NCBI GenBank assembly: GCA_029891385.1
Contig: CM057230.1
Location: 38,969,858 to 39,033,857 of the forward strand
Direction of reading: 5' to 3'
Source of the DNA: Erythroxylum novogranatense
Taxonomy: Eukaryota > Streptophyta > Magnoliopsida > Malpighiales > Erythroxylaceae
DNA length: 64,000 bases
Shown here: one piece after another, positions 60,760 through 64,000 of the stretch
Layout of the letters: every line of letters begins with the position of its first letter
Numbering within the stretch: the stretch's first letter is position 1
The notes under the pieces: generated by a model
What the model saw: the letters and a program-made list of their open reading frames with translations, nothing else
Told to the model about the DNA's origin: nothing
The model's database searches: none
Translations under genes and position numbers: made by a program

Positions 60760-62520
60760 ACTCAGATCAGCCAGGTGGCGACGACGAATCCCGATGTAGC
60801 CGCTGTTGTGGAACTTGCATTGCAGCGGATGGGCTTGTGGCTACCCGCCGCCTTTCCATCGTCGCATTCTGATCACCAGACACACCCTCCATCCCTACAC
60901 CAAAACCCTAGTATAAACGAGCTACCCCCTCAACGCTCACACCAGCATGATCAACCACAACAATCCCAAAACCAAGACCAAGAAGCAGCTGGCGTGGCCT
61001 AGAGGATGGCCTTCGAACAGTTCACATCCTCACATCCCATATGCCCTCAACACGAACCCTCCTGCACCACAACCAGCCTTCCTCACACAGAGACAAATAG
61101 AAGAAGCGGTCGATCTATTGATCCGCCAAATTTTACAATCTCAACCGGAACAGCAGCAAACAACCGCTCGGCAGGTTGGTGTGGTGGCCGATCGACACTC
61201 TGCAGAAGCCCTGGAAAAAATCGTGGACCACTGGATCAACATAGCCATGAATTACCGTCCTGACCAACCATCAACGCAATACAACTCTCATTTCATTCCA
61301 GAGATCTTGGATAGCCTCCCAGCGGTCGATAATAAGATACCGACGCCAACAAAGTATATTGGAAAGACCTATCCTCTCGACTATCTGCAGCACTTTCAAC
61401 CGATGATGAACCTGCATTGCGTTCCAGACGACATTCAATGCAAGGCCTTCTACACAGCCTTTCAAGAAGGGGCCCGAAGATGGTTCAACAGCTTGCCCCC
61501 ATGTTGCATAACCAGTTTTGAGGATTTTAAACTGCTATTCCTTAATCAGTTTGTTACAAGTAAACGGCCACAGAAGACTACCTTGGAAGTAATGCAGCTG
61601 ACCCAAGGAAGGAACGAGAGTTTGCGGGAGTTCATCACCCGATTTAACAATGAAGCGGTCAAAGTTCCTGACCTTACTTGCTTGTCCATGTTGGCTGCTT
61701 TGGTGAGTAATACGAGGGATGAAGAATCCAAAAAGTCGCTGGCTCTTGATCAGCCCAGGACTATCCAAGAGATAAGAAATCGGGCAGATAAATACATCTA
61801 GCTGGAGGAAGTGTTGAAAAACACAAAGCGTAGAGCGGATGACTATTGGCCGAGTAGTAGAGCCGATGATTCACATAAATGGCAGAAGGATCAGTCTAGC
61901 TGGAGGAAGCCGATCGATCGAAAGGACCAGAGGCGAGAATCCTTCACTCCGCTCAACAGGCGATATGTGGAAGTACTGGAGGTCATGAGAGCAGAAGGGG
62001 AATCCCTCCGAGAACCCAATAACTTGAAAACTCCTCTAAATACTGTCGTTTCCACAGAGATGTCAGTCATAACACGAAGGATTGCTGGGACCTAAAGAAA
62101 GAAATCGAGCTCCTCATCCAAAGGGGTAGGCTGGGTAGATTTTTGAATTATGGTAGAAATGAAGATCGAGGTAACGAGGGCAGGAGCTGTCGGTTTGACA
62201 ATTGGCAAAAACCATGGAGACAACAAAGCATGAATGATGGTGGAAGGCAGACCAGGAATATGGACGACCGACGAGATACGAGAGGACAGTCCAGGGCTAG
62301 AGATGAAAGAAATACTGGACAGCAAGATGAACGACAGGTCAGGATCATAAACATGATTTTTGGCGGTAGCGCAGCAGGGGGGTCCACCGTCAAAGGAAGG
62401 CAGCGGTATGCCAGGCAGATCGCGGAGGGTCAGTCAGCAGCGAAAATGCCGCAAGTTAATGAGGTGATCTCGTTTGTGAGTCGACTGGTGGCGTCCACCG
62501 TCCTCGTGATGGCCTTTTCG
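60760..62520 (+). pseudogene. Tat-type gag, broken
   Basis: A retrotransposon gag domain (PF03732 type) spans about 61270-61700, with FIPEILDSLP, YIGKTYPLDYLQHFQPMMNL and FKLLFLNQFV followed by LREFITRFNNEAVKV. Breaks include a frameshift around 60950-61000 between an N-terminal frame and the domain, a TAG at 61799-61801, and a frameshift near 62020-62040. A finger CRFHRDVSHNTKDC follows near 62046-62090 with LKKEIELLIQRGRLGRF. The tail is Arg/Gly-rich. The early ATG at 60664 lies upstream of the primer site and is unlikely to be the gag start. Confidence 0.75.
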
Positions 62521-64000
62521 TGGTTACTTTGAATATGGACGATAGATCGGTGAAACGCGTAATGATTGACACAGGCAGCTCGTTCGACCTATTATACTAT
62601 GATGCTTTGAAGTAGATGGAGATTCCAGAAGAACGGCTACTGCCGATAGAGGGGCCAATCAAAGGGGTAACAGGAGCATCCGCCTATCCATTCGCTCGAG
62701 TCCTATTGAACGTAAAGTTCGGACAAAAGCCGCTCCAAGTAGTGAGGAATGTTGAATTCTTAGTGGTGAAGTTTGTAGGAGCCTATAATGCAATAATCGG
62801 AAGAGCCACACAAAATGCCCTCAGAGCTGTCGTCTCAACCTATTATCAGGCGATGAAATTTCCAACACCCCATGGCATCGGCATTGTCAGGGGTCAACAA
62901 AGAATCGCTCGGGAATGCTATTTGGCAGAAACAAGAACCCTCGAGGGAGCGGTAGTATTGGCAAGTTCTCTGGATGTAAGAATAGATGAAGAAACCGAGA
63001 GGATGAACCCTGCAGAAGAAACTCAGCGGGTCATACTGGATGAAGAAGACCGATCCAAATTCACAAATTTGGGTGCCGAACTCGAACAAGGATTAGTCGT
63101 AGCAATCACAGGTAGCTTGGTAGAGAACCGATCGGTCTTTGCTTGGGTACCGAGCGACATGCCTGGAATCTCCCGATCAGTAACATCCCATTCTCTGGGT
63201 ATTCAGAAAAACTATAGACCGGTCAGACAGAAGAAACTATGGCACAGTAAGGAGCGGCAGGGGGTGATCGAGAAAGAAATAGAGAGGCTACTTGAGGCCG
63301 AGTTCATTTGGGAAGTCAAGTACCTCGAATGGCTAGCCAACGTGGTATTGGTGAAGAAGAAGAACGGAAAGTGGAGAATGTGCATTGATTTCACCGACCT
63401 GAACAAAGCATGCCCAAAGGACAGTTTCCCACTGCCCAAGATCGATCAACTGGTAGACTTCACGGCAGGGCATGAGCTTCTCAGCTTCTTGAATGCCTTC
63501 TCTGGTTATCATCAAATAAAAACGAGCCTCGAAGATGAAGAAAAAATGGCTTTCATAACTAACCAGGGCACATATTGCTACCAGGTAATGTCATTCGGTC
63601 TGAAAAATGCGAGGGCTACTTACCAACGGCTCGTCATGGAAGTTTTTAAGAGACAGATCGGCAAAACAGTCGAGGCGTATGTGGACGACATGGTGGTCAA
63701 AAGCAAGATAGCTGCCGAACATGTGGAGAACCTTAGAGAAGTCTTCCTGACCCTCAACAAATTCCAAATGAAGTTGAATCCCGAAAAGTGCGTCTTTGGT
63801 GTAGCATCTGGAAAGTTCGTGGGATTTATGATTACTCAACGGGGGATTGAAGCTAATCCAGAAAAGATTGAAGCTATTGTCCAAATGCCCTCACCACGAT
63901 GCTTGAAGGATGTACAGATACTGACCGGGCAGATAGTTTCTCTGAGCAGATTCATCTCTAGGATGGGGGACAAGTGCCTCCCTTTCTTCAAAATTTTGAG
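62475..64000 (+). pseudogene. Tat-type protease-RT, partial at window edge
   Basis: The protease part reads VTLNMDDRSVKRVMIDTGSS (DTGSS at 62568-62582). A TAG at 62613-62615 lies 30 bp after DTGSS. From 62616 the frame stays open to the window end (461 codons). It covers the rest of the protease (GAYNAIIGRATQN), then RT with VVLVKKKNGKWRMCIDFTDL, KACPKDSFPLPKID, QVMSFGLKNA and an intact YVDD box at 63678-63689. Motif A reads LSFLNAFSGYHQI, where Tat relatives usually have an Asp before AFSGY. That substitution would remove a catalytic acid. Apart from this, the frame looks recently coding. Confidence 0.82.

Larger units (their letters stand above)
60381..64000 (+). mobile_element. Tat-lineage Ty3/gypsy element, 5' part
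   Basis: It comprises the tail of a 5' LTR, a primer-site region, gag with a C2HC-type finger, protease and RT in that order, and runs off the window. The LTR tail contains TTGAGCGTCGGAGGGGCC near 60575 and CCCCGGCGTGCC near 60609, as in Tat-lineage LTRs. The LTR start was not identified and may lie in or before the simple repeats. RNase H, integrase and the 3' LTR would lie beyond 64000. Confidence 0.8.

Noticed and set aside
60664..61002. 112-codon ORF as the gag start of the Tat element
   Set aside because: Its ATG lies upstream of the primer site, inside the LTR. Only the later part overlaps plausible gag.

Overview
The window is plant nuclear DNA, probably from a eudicot. It is AT-rich, its genes have spliced GT-AG introns, and both recognisable host genes (a DUF1664 protein and a magnesium-dependent phosphatase-1 relative) belong to plant families. 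About three quarters of it is transposable-element DNA, much of it nested. I found no bacterial features, tRNA or rRNA genes, or CRISPR arrays.

Layout. 370-870: remnant of a pentatricopeptide-repeat (PPR) gene. 927-5843: decayed Ty1/copia element (5' LTR, primer site, gag) split by a 3.36-kb solo LTR (1903-5266). 5844-10740: AT-rich DNA, a GC-rich island, a decayed Ty3/gypsy pol and a candidate LTR. 10764 to about 16650: decayed L1-type LINE on the minus strand. 17063-19627: nearly complete pogo/Tigger-like DNA transposon whose TIRs resemble plant Emigrant/Lemi1, with one in-frame stop in its transposase. 20838-25477: the only apparently intact host gene, a 12-exon minus-strand gene for a 312-residue DUF1664 protein.

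From about 26.7 kb to 57.56 kb lies a nest built on one very old Ty3/gypsy element, called H here. Its 5' LTR is split by element A (27064-42068, duplicated site ATAAA), a non-coding element with 4.28-kb LTRs. Element A in turn contains solo LTR D (33668-36626, duplicated site CTTTT). The 3' end of H is split by element B (46627-56607, duplicated site TAGAG), a Tekay/Del-type chromovirus with a broken polyprotein. The 3' LTR of H also carries a long-TIR MITE (57137-57477). 58011 to about 59800 is an MDP-1-like pseudogene. 60.4 kb to the window end is the 5' part of a Tat-lineage Ty3/gypsy element (LTR tail, primer site, broken gag, long open protease-RT frame), cut by the window edge.

How the parts relate. 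A, B and solo LTR C share terminal sequences (TGTAACA-type start, TGTTACA end), and A and B also share internal LTR blocks and the same polypurine-tract context. A lacks all coding capacity, so it probably relied on a B-like relative. No undescribed cellular system is evident. The most distinctive signals are the large-LTR non-coding family A, the TGACGTCA palindrome array in solo LTR D, the CpG-rich array surviving in only one LTR of B, TATA motifs conserved on the antisense strand of A and B LTRs, the array of TIR-derived motifs in the pogo element, and Asp-to-Asn changes in the RT active sites of two independent retroelements. All positions, splice sites and translations were read by eye.
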